In this document: positions 51,806 to 61,613 of the stretch, piece by piece
How positions within the stretch are numbered: position 1 is the first letter of the stretch
Layout of the letters: every line of letters begins with the position of its first letter
Assembly (NCBI RefSeq): GCF_002631205.1
Contig: NZ_PDLO01000003.1
Coordinates: 186,001 to 250,000 of the forward strand
Length of the DNA: 64,000 bases
Direction of reading: 5' to 3'
Origin: Neolewinella marina
Lineage (GTDB): Bacteria; Bacteroidota; Bacteroidia; Chitinophagales; Saprospiraceae
Notes under the pieces: model-generated
Told to the model about the DNA's origin: nothing
The model's database searches: none
Seen by the model: only the letters and a program-made list of their open reading frames with translations
Translations under genes and position numbers: made by a program

Positions 51806-52837
51806 ATGACCCCCATCCCCACCGTCGCCCCTGACCGTATCCTGCAAACCGGTTTCGGCTTCTGGGCGGCCAAGGTCCTGCTGTCCGCCGTAGAGCTGGA
51901 CCTGTTCAGCTACCTCTCCAAAGGGCCCCAGAAAGCGGCCAGCATACAGAAGACCCTCGGCCTGCACAGCCGGTCGCTCTATGACTTTCTGGATGCCCTG
52001 GTGGCATTGGGTTTTCTTCAACGCAAGGGTACGGGCGAAGACGCCCAGTACGCCAACGCCCCCGACGTGGACCATTACCTCGTCCGTGGCACGCCCGGCT
52101 ACATCGGCGGGATGCTGCAGATGGCCAATAACCGCCTTTACCCCTTCTGGGGCAACCTCGAGGAAGCCCTGCAGACCGGCCAACCCCAGAATGAGTCCAA
52201 GCACGGGGAAAAGAGCCTGTTTGAAGCCGTCTACGCTGACCCGGCCACTCTGCGGGAATTCGCGGCCGCCATGGCGGGCTTCCAGATTCCCAACTTCATC
52301 TTTCTGGCCCAGAGTTTCGATTTCTCTGCCTATACCAACTACTGCGACGTGGGTGGGGCCGACGGCACCTGCTCCTGTATCCTGGCCGAGCAGCATCCCC
52401 ACCTGCAGTGCGTGACCTTCGACCTTCCGGCCCTGGTGCCCATCGCGGAGGAGAACATCCGCAACCGCGGCATGGAAGACCGGGTGAGGGTGGAGTCAGG
52501 CGACTTCTTCGCCGACGATTTACCTCACGCCGACGTGATCACGATGGGCAATATCCTGCACGACTGGAGTGAGCAGGAAAAGTTGATGTTGCTCGGCAAG
52601 GCCTACGATGCCCTCCCGGAGGGCGGCGCCCTGCTGGTCATCGAGAACGTGATCGATGACAAGCGGAAAGAGAACCTTTTTGGCCTGCTGATGAGCCTGA
52701 ATATGCTCATCGAAACGCCCGAGGGCTTCGATTATACCTACCAGGATTTTCGCAAGTGGGCCACCAAGGCTGGTTTCCGTGAGACTGACCTAATCCCTTT
52801 GACCGGCCCCAGCAGTGCGGTAGTAGCCTTCAAATGA
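51806..52837 (+). CDS. SAM-dependent O-methyltransferase (hydroxyneurosporene/acetylserotonin type)
   Basis: This 343-residue protein has an N-terminal winged-helix dimerisation domain (FGFWAAKVLLSAVELDLFSYL, KTLGLHSRSLYDFLDALVALGFLQR) and a C-terminal Rossmann methyltransferase domain with NYCDVGGADGTCSCILAEQ as SAM motif I, CVTFDLPALVPIAEENI, DVITMGNILHDWSEQEKLMLL and ALLVIENVIDD. It would methylate a hydroxyl of a small molecule; the catalytic His appears in ILHDW. The substrate is not predictable. The frame runs 258 nt upstream over the SnoaL gene, but ATG 51806 gives the family start. Confidence 0.88.
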   Translation: MTPIPTVAPDRILQTGFGFWAAKVLLSAVELDLFSYLSKGPQKAASIQKTLGLHSRSLYDFLDALVALGFLQRKGTGEDAQYANAPDVDHYLVRGTPGYIGGMLQMANNRLYPFWGNLEEALQTGQPQNESKHGEKSLFEAVYADPATLREFAAAMAGFQIPNFIFLAQSFDFSAYTNYCDVGGADGTCSCILAEQHPHLQCVTFDLPALVPIAEENIRNRGMEDRVRVESGDFFADDLPHADVITMGNILHDWSEQEKLMLLGKAYDALPEGGALLVIENVIDDKRKENLFGLLMSLNMLIETPEGFDYTYQDFRKWATKAGFRETDLIPLTGPSSAVVAFK

Positions 52838-52874
52838 CCTCTTGCCACCCCCTCGAGGGAAAATTAACCATATC

Positions 52875-55196
52875 ATGCTTGTTGAACAGCCGTTTTCAAC
52901 CAGGTTATCAGATGCCGTTCCCTTTGTTACGGAGCTTTCCCTGGCGGGAGTGGTAGCGAAATGGCGGGCGGAAATACCCGACGCTGATCCTGACCGTCAA
53001 TTTATCGAAGGTGAAATAGCCCGCAACCCAGGGCTGCTCGAGCCTATCCGTGACGAAAACTACTTTGCCGACAAGCAGGAGTTTCTTGCCAGGCTTTTTT
53101 CCCCCCTGCTACCCGTCCAGGGATGGTCCAACTCACCCCATTCCCTTTGCTCGCCCTTTGATCATGAACGGTTCATCTATGCTACTGAAGCCTACCGTCG
53201 CATTTACCAATCTGACGATGTCAAAATTGATTCTGTAGATAGCTCGGTGCATTATACCCGGATTGATGCCCGGGTGATCTATGCCTATAAAAGCATTCTA
53301 AAACAACTGTATGGTTTGGACCTGAAAGTGGACCTGCCGATCGTCTTTTCCGCCTGGAACGAGACAAAAGGCTTGAACCGGTATTTTAAACTGACGGGCA
53401 ATACCCAGTTCATCGATGTGATGCCGCGCGGGCCCCTGCCGGAACTGCCCCGGGAACGTCTGCAGAACCTTTTGGATCAGGACTTTGACGTGCAGGACTG
53501 GATGGCCGCACTTCCCCCGGAGAACTTTCTCTTCAGGGGCGTGACCCTAACCACTTTGGTCGACATCACCATCGAAGAGTCTACCAAGCGGCTCCACATC
53601 TCACTGCTCAATCGACAGGATATACCCGAGGAGCAGTGGATGGTTGAGCTGGAACGTGAGTTGCGCAACCTGTTTTGCTTGCCTGACCTCCGCCTGGGGC
53701 TGGCCACCTTGCAAAAAAACGGAGAACTCAACTTTGTATCCGATCGAAAGATCTGGAACAGTTTGCTGATTCGGCAATTGAAAAAGGAGCACCGGGCCCA
53801 CTTGCACCAATCCATCTATTATCAGGCGATCACCCAACAAAGGACCATAATCATCGAGAATCTCGGGGAGGTAATGGATAATCCCCTGGCTTCACTGGTG
53901 ATAAAATCCGGATTCCGGAATCTGTTATTGGCCCCCCTCGTATATGAAGGGAAAACGATAGGAATCCTAGAGCTGTCCAATCCTGAAGCCGGGGAGATAA
54001 ATGGCCTGTCCCTGTTCAAAATCCGCCAGATTACGCCAATGTTTGTCAATGCCCTCAAGCGTCACCTCGATGAATTTGAAAGCAAGGTAGAGGCCGTCAT
54101 GCTGGAAGAATTCACGGCGATCCATCCCGCTATTCAGTGGCGGTTTCGGGAGGCGGCGATTGCCCATTTGAATTCCAGTGGGCCACGGGACATCATCACT
54201 TTTGAGGATTTAAGTCCTTTTTATGGGTCGCTGGATATCCGCAATTCCTCTAAGAACCGGAACCGGGCAATCTATGTGGATCTTCTGGATAACCTTACCG
54301 TGGCAATTGAGGTCTTGGACGAGGCCGGGGAAAAGCATTCCCTGGATGCAGTGAAAGCACTGTCGTTTGAGGTGAATGGCAAGCGGGAAGGGATGAGTAA
54401 TCAATTCGGGACGGATGATGAAACCGCGCTGGGTGAATATATCCGCCTCCGGATCAACCCGGTATTGCTCCACTTGGCCGAACGTTTCGAGGACGTCCGG
54501 CCCATGACCGATGCCTACTTCAGCCGACTTGGTGAGGAGTCCAGGATTTTTGACCGTAACCGGTTGGCCTACGAATGCGCGCTTGATAATCTGAATCGGA
54601 GTATCAGTCGCATGCTAGAGGAAGAGGAACAGCAGTTACAGAAGCTGGTGCCGTGTTACTTCGAGAAGTACCAGACCGATGGAATAGAGTACAACATCTA
54701 TCTCGGGAAGGCCCTGGCCCCCCAATTGGAGTTTCATGATATTTACATTGAAAACCTTCAACTGCGTCAGCTGATCTGGACCTGCAATATTGCCCGCGCG
54801 GTAAGGCACCCGGTCGTAACCTCTTCACCGGAGTGCCCAGAGGCTGAAGAGTTTCACCTGGAAATCGCTCCCCTGGTTCTGGCTTACAGCAGCCGGCTTA
54901 CCCTGAAATTTCAACCGGACCTGAAGCGGCTCGATGTTGATGGCGCTTATAACGTGCGCTATGAAATTGTCAAGAAGCGCATTGATAAAGCGGTGGTAAA
55001 GCAAACGAAAGAAAGGCTTACCCAGCCTGATCACCTCACGGTGATCTATACCCAGGACAGGGAGGCCCTCGTCTATCAGGGTTATTTTCGCTACCTCAGT
55101 GCCCAGGGATTCATCAGTGACCAGTGGGAGAACTTTGAACTGGAGCCGTTGCAGGGCGTGGATGGACTGCGGGCGTTGCGGGTACCCATCCTGTAA
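52875..55196 (+). CDS. Large GAF-domain-containing protein of unknown function
   Basis: This 773-residue protein has a GAF-like region (about 300-430) with AITQQRTIIIENLGEVMDNPLASLVIKSGFRNLLLAPLVYEGKTIGILELSNPE. The N-terminal 290 residues and C-terminal 340 residues have no motif I recognise; the C-terminal part is helical and charged. There is no DNA-binding, kinase or cyclase domain visible, so signal output is unclear. The DNA is visibly lower in GC than its neighbours and uses more A/T-ending codons, consistent with transfer or different selection. ATG 52875 is chosen over one 33 nt upstream. It is convergent with the GH65-like gene, 1 nt apart. Confidence 0.75.
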   Translation: MLVEQPFSTRLSDAVPFVTELSLAGVVAKWRAEIPDADPDRQFIEGEIARNPGLLEPIRDENYFADKQEFLARLFSPLLPVQGWSNSPHSLCSPFDHERFIYATEAYRRIYQSDDVKIDSVDSSVHYTRIDARVIYAYKSILKQLYGLDLKVDLPIVFSAWNETKGLNRYFKLTGNTQFIDVMPRGPLPELPRERLQNLLDQDFDVQDWMAALPPENFLFRGVTLTTLVDITIEESTKRLHISLLNRQDIPEEQWMVELERELRNLFCLPDLRLGLATLQKNGELNFVSDRKIWNSLLIRQLKKEHRAHLHQSIYYQAITQQRTIIIENLGEVMDNPLASLVIKSGFRNLLLAPLVYEGKTIGILELSNPEAGEINGLSLFKIRQITPMFVNALKRHLDEFESKVEAVMLEEFTAIHPAIQWRFREAAIAHLNSSGPRDIITFEDLSPFYGSLDIRNSSKNRNRAIYVDLLDNLTVAIEVLDEAGEKHSLDAVKALSFEVNGKREGMSNQFGTDDETALGEYIRLRINPVLLHLAERFEDVRPMTDAYFSRLGEESRIFDRNRLAYECALDNLNRSISRMLEEEEQQLQKLVPCYFEKYQTDGIEYNIYLGKALAPQLEFHDIYIENLQLRQLIWTCNIARAVRHPVVTSSPECPEAEEFHLEIAPLVLAYSSRLTLKFQPDLKRLDVDGAYNVRYEIVKKRIDKAVVKQTKERLTQPDHLTVIYTQDREALVYQGYFRYLSAQGFISDQWENFELEPLQGVDGLRALRVPIL

Positions 55197-55197
55197 G

Positions 55198-57351
55198 TCA
55201 TAATGCAGGTTGCAGCCCTTCCCATCTGACGTCCCAATCCGGGGGAAAACCTGAACCACCCGGGAGGCCGGCGGCTCCCGCGCACATCATCGCCAGTGCT
55301 GCGAGAAAGCCGCCGTTCCCCGGCAGATAGATCCTCAGATTGGATCGCTGGTAGTTGTGGCCGTTCTTCAGGTAGTGGTTCTTCGGCACCTCCATCAGCA
55401 GGGCATCGACGGCGCGTTCCGCCTGCCCCATCCGCGCGGCGGTGAAGGCGGTCAGGGGGAAGTCCCACCCCCAGGTTTCTTCCCACTGCCAGACTTTCCA
55501 GATGGTATCCAGGGTGCGCGCCATGATGGCAGTGTCCAGTCCCTCCGTAGCCGGCAGCAAGCCATACGCCGCCAGTACGCTGGGGTGGTCGGTGAGGTAG
55601 CGCGGATTCGTATAGGAGTCGGGGGCGCTGGCGGCGGCGAGGTACAGGCTGTCCTGGACGGGCAGGGGGGCGAGTGCTGCAATGACCCTGTCCCAGTCGT
55701 CCCGCCGGGGCAGTCCCCTCCGCTCCCGCCACTGCTGGGCGGTGGTGAGCCCCCACCGCCAGTAGGCCAGTTCGAAGGTGGTATTCAGGGTGGTGTCGGC
55801 CCCGAACCGTTCCTGGGCGGCAATCACCCCGGGGCCGAGCACCCTCTGCCCCCGTTCGGCATCGTAGTGGGGGAAGTCGGCCATGAAGGCCGCCGTCGTG
55901 TCGACCAGGGGGGCGTAGCGTGACAAAAGGCTGTCTGAGGGGGAAAGCTGGTAAAGCAGTTCCGCAAAGTAGATCGGGTGGGGTTGCTGCCAGAGGAGGT
56001 AAGATCCCACGGAGGAGGCCGTTTCCCCGCCATCCGGATCGGTCATCTTCTGCCACCTTACCCCCCGGAACCCCTGTCGTACGGCAATGGCATGGGCGCC
56101 GGGCAGGGCACGGAAGTGCCAGTCCAGGTGGCGGGCGAGAACTTCCGGTTCCCCCCAGAGCGCAAAGTGGACACCGTGCCACCAGGCCATTTCCAGATGG
56201 GGTTTGCCGTACCAGGAGTTATAGGTCAGCCCCGTTTCCTGGGGGGGCATGCTGCCGCTGCTGTTCACGTGGGTGAGGTATCTCGAAAGCACCATGCGCC
56301 GCTCCAGTTCTGCCGCCCGAGGGTCGGTTACGGCTCCGAAGTCAATGATGCCATTGGTGGTCCAGTACTGGTGGTAGGCCCGGGCAATTTCCTCCAATGC
56401 TTCCAAGGGCGCGGCCGCGGGTGCCAGGGAAGGCGCATCAGGAGCAAAAGCCACCGCGAAGGTCCAGGTTGAATCCCCGCCGGAGGGGGTCCACCGGTAT
56501 CCATAGGGTAGGCTATCGATTCCTGCCGCCCGGTTGGTGGTCTGGAAACGGGTGAAGTAAGTGGTAGTGTCGATTTGCCGCTGGATAAGCCAATTGCCCG
56601 ACCGGGATTGGCTGGCGTTTAGCCGCTCCTGCTCTTCCTGATCATAATTCGCTGCCTCATCGAGCCATTCCCCGGTGGGGTAGGGGTAGGACACTTTTAC
56701 GGCAAGGCGCCCCGTGGCCAGCAGGGGGCTTTCCACCTTCACCACAAGTTCGTCTGCATCCTGGCGGACCGCCGTGGTCACCCGGACCGGGGCGCCACCC
56801 ACGGTGAAGTGGGTCAGGACATGGCCGTTCCAGAGGTCAAGTTCCTGGCGGATGTCGGTGATGTCCTCCACCCGGACCAGCGTGCCGTCCGCCCCACGAA
56901 TGTCCCAGCCTACCTGTCCCAGGTGCAAGCGGTGGGGATTTTGCCGCAGGTAATCGGCCGCCCGCCCGGCGGGGGTGTCGGCGGGCCACTGTACGGCGTA
57001 GGGTACCTGTCGTCCGTGTGACGCCGTTGGCCGGAGGGTCTGCCCGATGGAATAGACCGTGTCGGCCGGAAAGCTGTGCCAACCCCATTCCGACAGCGTA
57101 CCCAGCGGTATGCCGTTGCGGTAACGCTCCGGAAAGGTTTGCAGGCCGGTAGCGTCGACCGTTACCGCGAACCGGCCATTGCCCACCGAAAGCGCGCCCA
57201 GGGTATCCATAGTGGTCAATGTTACCCGATGGCGCTCGACGATGGGGCGGCGATCAATGGAATGCAGGGTTTCCTGGGCAATCGCCGGGAGCAGGGGGAG
57301 GATTATCAGCGCAAGCAGCAGCCGCGAGCGCAGGAATTCCGGTCGTTTCAT
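55198..57351 (-). CDS. GH65-like (alpha/alpha)6-barrel glycoside hydrolase/phosphorylase
   Basis: The 717-residue protein has a signal peptide (SRLLLALIILPLLPAIAQ). An N-terminal beta-sandwich (about 30-310) is followed by an (alpha/alpha)6 barrel (about 330-690) with SGSMPPQETGLTYNSWYGKPHLEMAWWHGVHFALW, VGSYLLWQQPHPIYFAELLYQ and WQWEETWGWDFPLTAFTAARM. This resembles GH65 and related exported hydrolases; the Glu in GKPHLEMAWWH or in WEETWGWD may be catalytic. The substrate is unknown. It is divergent from a sulfatase, suggesting a glycan-degradation pair. A TACCTTTT box at 57364-57357 (minus) lies 5 nt before the ATG. Confidence 0.75.
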   Translation of the reverse strand: MKRPEFLRSRLLLALIILPLLPAIAQETLHSIDRRPIVERHRVTLTTMDTLGALSVGNGRFAVTVDATGLQTFPERYRNGIPLGTLSEWGWHSFPADTVYSIGQTLRPTASHGRQVPYAVQWPADTPAGRAADYLRQNPHRLHLGQVGWDIRGADGTLVRVEDITDIRQELDLWNGHVLTHFTVGGAPVRVTTAVRQDADELVVKVESPLLATGRLAVKVSYPYPTGEWLDEAANYDQEEQERLNASQSRSGNWLIQRQIDTTTYFTRFQTTNRAAGIDSLPYGYRWTPSGGDSTWTFAVAFAPDAPSLAPAAAPLEALEEIARAYHQYWTTNGIIDFGAVTDPRAAELERRMVLSRYLTHVNSSGSMPPQETGLTYNSWYGKPHLEMAWWHGVHFALWGEPEVLARHLDWHFRALPGAHAIAVRQGFRGVRWQKMTDPDGGETASSVGSYLLWQQPHPIYFAELLYQLSPSDSLLSRYAPLVDTTAAFMADFPHYDAERGQRVLGPGVIAAQERFGADTTLNTTFELAYWRWGLTTAQQWRERRGLPRRDDWDRVIAALAPLPVQDSLYLAAASAPDSYTNPRYLTDHPSVLAAYGLLPATEGLDTAIMARTLDTIWKVWQWEETWGWDFPLTAFTAARMGQAERAVDALLMEVPKNHYLKNGHNYQRSNLRIYLPGNGGFLAALAMMCAGAAGLPGGSGFPPDWDVRWEGLQPAL

Positions 57352-57424
57352 ATTGGAAAAGGTAAGCAACTCCGGCAGCTGGGCGGGAATACCTTTTTTC
57401 CGGTTATCGGCTATCTTGGCCACC

Positions 57425-59023
57425 ATGCACTATTTCATTTCCTCTCTGCTCTTGGCCCTGCTGCTTTGCACCTGCGGACCCGCCCCCGAAACCGACGAAC
57501 AACTCAGTGGCAGCGCCACCGCCCGACGACCGAACATCATCTTCATCATGTCGGACGACCACGCCCAACGGGCCATCTCGGCTTACACCGATGAGCTGAC
57601 CGAAACGCCGAACCTGGACCGGATCGCCGACGGGGGGATGCTCTTCCGCAACAGTTTCGTGACCAATTCAATCTGCGCCCCGAGCCGGGCGGCTATCCTG
57701 ACTGGAAAGTACAGCCACCTCAACGGCAAGATCGACAACCTGAGCCCCTTCAATCCTGATCAGTGGACGTTCCCGGAGGCCCTCCACGAAGCGGGATACC
57801 GTACTTCGCTGATTGGCAAACACCACCTCCAGGCCATTCCCCGGGGCATCGACGAATTCCGTGGCCTGATCGGGCAGGGGAGCTACTACAACCCGGTGTT
57901 CGTGCACAACGGCGACACCCTGCCGCCGGCAGAAGGTTATACCTCCACGGTAATCACCGACTATGCGCTTGAGGAACTGCGCCGCAATGCTGCCAGCGAC
58001 CAGCCCTTCATGATGCTCTACTGGCATAAAGCCCCCCACCGTAACTGGATGCCAGATACGAGTGACCTGGCCGGCCTGCTGGACAAGCGCTACCCGGAGC
58101 CGGCCACCCTGCGCGACGAATACGCCGGCCGGCCCGCCGCGGCCCACGCCGACATGCGCATCGCCGATATGTTCACCAGCCACGACCTCAAGGTCACGGG
58201 GGAGTATCAGAACCCGGACCCCGGTACCGGGGGCGCAACCTTCATCCAGAACCCTAACTTCGATCAGGTAAAGAATTTCGACCGCCAACTGGGCCGTATG
58301 ACCCCGGGGCAAAGGGCCGCCTGGGAGCCCTTCCTCAAACGGGTGGGTGAAGAGTGGCAATCCGTAAAGGGTACCGACCGGGAACTCAGCTGGCGCTACC
58401 AGCGCTACATGCAGGACTACCTGGCCAGCGTGAAGAGCGTGGACGACAACGTCGGACGGGTACTGGACTACCTTGAAGAGAGCGGACTGGCCGAGAACAC
58501 CATCGTGATCTACACCAGCGACCAGGGCTTCTACCTCGGTGAGCACGGTTGGTACGACAAGCGTTTCATGTACGAAGAGAGCCACCGCACGCCACTCATG
58601 ATCCGCTACCCGCCCTTGATCGAAGCAGGTTCTTCCACCGAGGCTATGACCCTCAACATCGACCTGGCACCCACCTTGCTGCAGTTGGCAGGTGCGGTCG
58701 TTCCGGATGAACTGCAGGGCAGGAGCCTGCTCCCCATCCTGCAGGGGGACACCCCGGAGGACTGGCGGGATTATGTCTACTACCGCTACTACCAGCAAAT
58801 GAACAGTTACCACCGGGTGGCCCGCCACGAAGGGGTAAGGGGGGAGCGCTACAAATTAATCCACTTCACGGAGCCCGGCTTTGAAGGCTACGAATTGTAT
58901 GACCTGCAGGAGGACCCCCAGGAGATGGAAAACCGCATCAACGATCCCAAACTAACAGCCGTCAAGGAGCAGCTGAAGTCAGAGCTGCGCGAAAAGCGGG
59001 AGGAGCTGAAGGTGACCGACTAG
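57425..59023 (+). CDS. Sulfatase (arylsulfatase family) lipoprotein
   Basis: This 532-residue protein has a lipoprotein signal (SSLLLALLLCTC, Cys near 17) then RPNIIFIMSDDHAQR, the metal-binding N-terminus of sulfatases. The active-site motif CAPSRAAILTG near residue 80 is the C-x-P-x-R sequence matured to formylglycine. Later blocks include LMYHWKAPHR-like MMLYWHKAPHRNWMPD and VIYTSDQGFYLGEHGWYDKRFMYEES. It removes sulfate esters or N-sulfates from a polysaccharide; the C-terminal block YKLIHFTEPGFEGYELYDLQEDPQE is typical of S1 sulfatases. A maturase is needed and is not in the window. TATCTTGG at 57412-57419 lies just before the ATG. Confidence 0.92.
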   Translation: MHYFISSLLLALLLCTCGPAPETDEQLSGSATARRPNIIFIMSDDHAQRAISAYTDELTETPNLDRIADGGMLFRNSFVTNSICAPSRAAILTGKYSHLNGKIDNLSPFNPDQWTFPEALHEAGYRTSLIGKHHLQAIPRGIDEFRGLIGQGSYYNPVFVHNGDTLPPAEGYTSTVITDYALEELRRNAASDQPFMMLYWHKAPHRNWMPDTSDLAGLLDKRYPEPATLRDEYAGRPAAAHADMRIADMFTSHDLKVTGEYQNPDPGTGGATFIQNPNFDQVKNFDRQLGRMTPGQRAAWEPFLKRVGEEWQSVKGTDRELSWRYQRYMQDYLASVKSVDDNVGRVLDYLEESGLAENTIVIYTSDQGFYLGEHGWYDKRFMYEESHRTPLMIRYPPLIEAGSSTEAMTLNIDLAPTLLQLAGAVVPDELQGRSLLPILQGDTPEDWRDYVYYRYYQQMNSYHRVARHEGVRGERYKLIHFTEPGFEGYELYDLQEDPQEMENRINDPKLTAVKEQLKSELREKREELKVTD

Positions 59024-59024
59024 C

Positions 59025-61337
59025 CTACCGGGTGCCGTTGTCGGAAGGCTCCAGTCCACTAACGGGGAGGGCTTGCACAGGTTCCTCTACGTCATCGCCT
59101 TCCAGTTCTTCCACCACCTCCACGGGAGGGATAAATTCGGAACAGTAGAAGTCGCGCTGTACCTCGGCCGGCAGCGGAGGAAAATCTTCGCCCAATACAT
59201 CGGCGAGGACAGTATCGGCTTCGACCTTCTCCAGGAAGTACGCCCAGATGGGCAGGGCGGAGTGGGAACCGTTGCCCATGTTGCCGTTACGGAAGCGGAC
59301 ACCGGTGTTCTCCCCACCTACCCAGGCACCGCCGGTCAGGGTGGGAGTACTGCCGATGTACCAGCCGTCGGCCATGTTCTGGGAAGTACCCGTTTTGCCG
59401 ATGGAGGGGCGGGTGATCCCGTATTGCCACCGCAGCCGACTTGCGGTGCCCCGCTCCACTACGTAGCGGAGCATAGTTTGCATTTGGGCGGCGGTACGAC
59501 TTTCAAGCACCGTTTCGGTCGGGGCATCGTGGGCGTAGATCACCTCCCCGTCGGCATTCTCAATCCGGCTGATGTAGTGGGGTGGGGCATACTCCCCCTG
59601 GTTGGCGAAAGCCCCGTAGGCTCCCGTCATTTCAAACAGGTTACTCTCTACGGTGCCCAGGGCGATGCTCGGGATGGGGCGAATCTCGCCCGGCAGGCCC
59701 ATGCGGCGGGCCATTTCCACCACCGGCTCCGGGGTGGTCTCCATGATCATGCGAACGGCGGCCACGTTGACCGAATGCGTCAGGGCGCCGTGCATGCTGT
59801 AAGTGCCCCCGTGGTTCCAGTCGGAGTTGTGGGGGGTCCAGGGGCCGTCCTCGTCCTCGTAAGTCCTCAGGGCATTGCTCAAACGGTAACAGGGGTCATA
59901 GCCCTTCTTCAGGGCAGCGGCGTATACGAAGGGTTTGAAGGTCGATCCGGTCTGCCGGCGGCTGAGCACGTGGTCGTAGCGGCTGAAATCAAAGTCGCTG
60001 CCACCGACCCAGGCGCGCACGGCACCCGTAGAGTGGTCCAGGACCAGGAAACCGGAGCGTAGGAAGGAAAGGGAATGCTTTACGCTGTCTAAAGGGGTAA
60101 ACTCCCCGGAGATGGGTTCCCCATTGGGGACCAGCAGTTCCATCGGGCGGGGGGTATTGAACTCCTCCACCAGGGCGGTGCTGTCGCGACCGGCGGCGCG
60201 GCCCACGCGCCACCGCTGGCTGTTGCGGATGGCACCCCGCAGGGAAGCCTCCGTTTCCCAGGCGTCGCGGCGGCCAAGGTGACGTTCGAATTCCCGCTGC
60301 AGGTTGGTCATCTGTCGCTCCACGGCCGCTTCGGCGTGTTCCTGGAGCCGCAGGTCCAGGGTGGTATAGATGCTCAGGTTGTCGCTGTACAGGTTATAGG
60401 GTTCTCCATCCGGGCGCTGGATGTCCGCTAGCAGGCGCAGGGCCTCCCGCTTGACGGCCTGGGTAAAGTGAGGGGCCAGGGGCTCCTCTTCTGACTTGCG
60501 GTGGTAGTTCAGGCCAAGGCTGTCGGCCAGGGCATCGGTCAGCTGTTCTTCGGTGAGGTAGCCCGCATTGTGCATCAGTTTCAGCACCAGGTCGGTACGC
60601 TTGGCGTTCCGTTCGGGGGCCCGCAGGGGGTCGTAGCTGCTGGTCCCCTTGAGGGAAGCGACCAGGCTGGCCGACTGGCGTACGCTCAACTCGCTGGGCG
60701 GTTTCTGGAAATACCGCTGGGTGGCCGCGGCAATACCGAAGGTGTTGCCCGGGAAACTGACCGTATTAAGGTAACGCTTGACGACCTCGTCCTTGGACAT
60801 GACGCTCTCCAGCCGCTGGGCCAGAAACCCTTCCCGGATCTTGTGCAGCAGGAGATCGACCCGCGGGCCGTAGCCGAGCCGGGGGCGGCCGTAGGCGTTC
60901 TTCACGAGCTGTTGGCTCAGGGTGGAGCCCCCGCCCTGGTCGTCTTCCCCCTGCAGCAGGGTCTTGTAGGCCACCCGGCCGTAGGCTTCCCAGTCTACGC
61001 CTCCGTGCTGATAGAACCGACTGTCTTCGGTGGCCACCAGCGCCTGAATGAGGTGGTCGGGCAACTCGTCGAATTCGGTGACGGTGCGGTCCTGGGCGTA
61101 GAAACGACCCAGGCTGACTCCGGTCACGTCGTAGACTTCGCTGCCGACGTCATTGCGGTAATCCAGCAGGGACTGACGGGAAGGCATCGGGCCGAAGGCT
61201 CCGGCATTGACCATCAAATAGACGACTACCAGGGCAACCACGCCTGCGGCCACCAGGCCGGAGATGCCGGCCAGGGCGTAAAAAGTCTTGGGTCGCTCAG
61301 TTCGCCAGCGGCGAATGCGGTCGTACACGTTTTTCAT
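59025..61337 (-). CDS. Penicillin-binding protein 1A (bifunctional transglycosylase/transpeptidase)
   Basis: The 770-residue protein has an N-terminal membrane anchor (ALAGISGLVAAGVVALVVVYLMV), a GT51 transglycosylase domain with ATEDSRFYQHGGVDWEAYGR and GGGSTLSQQLVKNAYGR, and a transpeptidase domain with the active Ser in TGSTFKPFVYAAAL, the SxN-type motif SVNVAAVRMI and KTGTSQNMADGWYIG. It polymerises and crosslinks peptidoglycan in the periplasm. The C-terminal tail is acidic and of low complexity. The gene stops 1 nt from the convergent sulfatase. Confidence 0.95.
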   Translation of the reverse strand: MKNVYDRIRRWRTERPKTFYALAGISGLVAAGVVALVVVYLMVNAGAFGPMPSRQSLLDYRNDVGSEVYDVTGVSLGRFYAQDRTVTEFDELPDHLIQALVATEDSRFYQHGGVDWEAYGRVAYKTLLQGEDDQGGGSTLSQQLVKNAYGRPRLGYGPRVDLLLHKIREGFLAQRLESVMSKDEVVKRYLNTVSFPGNTFGIAAATQRYFQKPPSELSVRQSASLVASLKGTSSYDPLRAPERNAKRTDLVLKLMHNAGYLTEEQLTDALADSLGLNYHRKSEEEPLAPHFTQAVKREALRLLADIQRPDGEPYNLYSDNLSIYTTLDLRLQEHAEAAVERQMTNLQREFERHLGRRDAWETEASLRGAIRNSQRWRVGRAAGRDSTALVEEFNTPRPMELLVPNGEPISGEFTPLDSVKHSLSFLRSGFLVLDHSTGAVRAWVGGSDFDFSRYDHVLSRRQTGSTFKPFVYAAALKKGYDPCYRLSNALRTYEDEDGPWTPHNSDWNHGGTYSMHGALTHSVNVAAVRMIMETTPEPVVEMARRMGLPGEIRPIPSIALGTVESNLFEMTGAYGAFANQGEYAPPHYISRIENADGEVIYAHDAPTETVLESRTAAQMQTMLRYVVERGTASRLRWQYGITRPSIGKTGTSQNMADGWYIGSTPTLTGGAWVGGENTGVRFRNGNMGNGSHSALPIWAYFLEKVEADTVLADVLGEDFPPLPAEVQRDFYCSEFIPPVEVVEELEGDDVEEPVQALPVSGLEPSDNGTR

Positions 61338-61613
61338 AGATTGAACTGGGATTGCCGACGGTCCTCCAACAAAAAAACAGGTCTGGGCAAGCGATGTTTG
61401 CCGGCTTATACCGGGTGAGGGGCACCGAGTTGATCGGGCAACGCCGTTTGGACGAAGGGGCAGGGTGGAAGTAACGGCTATTGAACAGGGGATTTAAGCT
61501 TTCACTAACCACCCGAAAGTGCGTCTGCCGGTTAACTTTACGCACCGCCGGGGGCCGGCCACCAAAAACTTTCCGGGTGGCCCGTGGCTTTACATTGCGC
61601 CAAATAAACCGAT
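61338..61613. other. Divergent intergenic region between PBP1A and the S8 protease
   Basis: No gene is seen. TAACTTTA at 61533-61540 and TACATTGC at 61591-61598 are -7-like boxes for the protease. GGCCACC/GGTGGCC (61557-61582) is a 7-bp hairpin between them and could lie in the 5' UTR if the first box is used. Confidence 0.4.
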
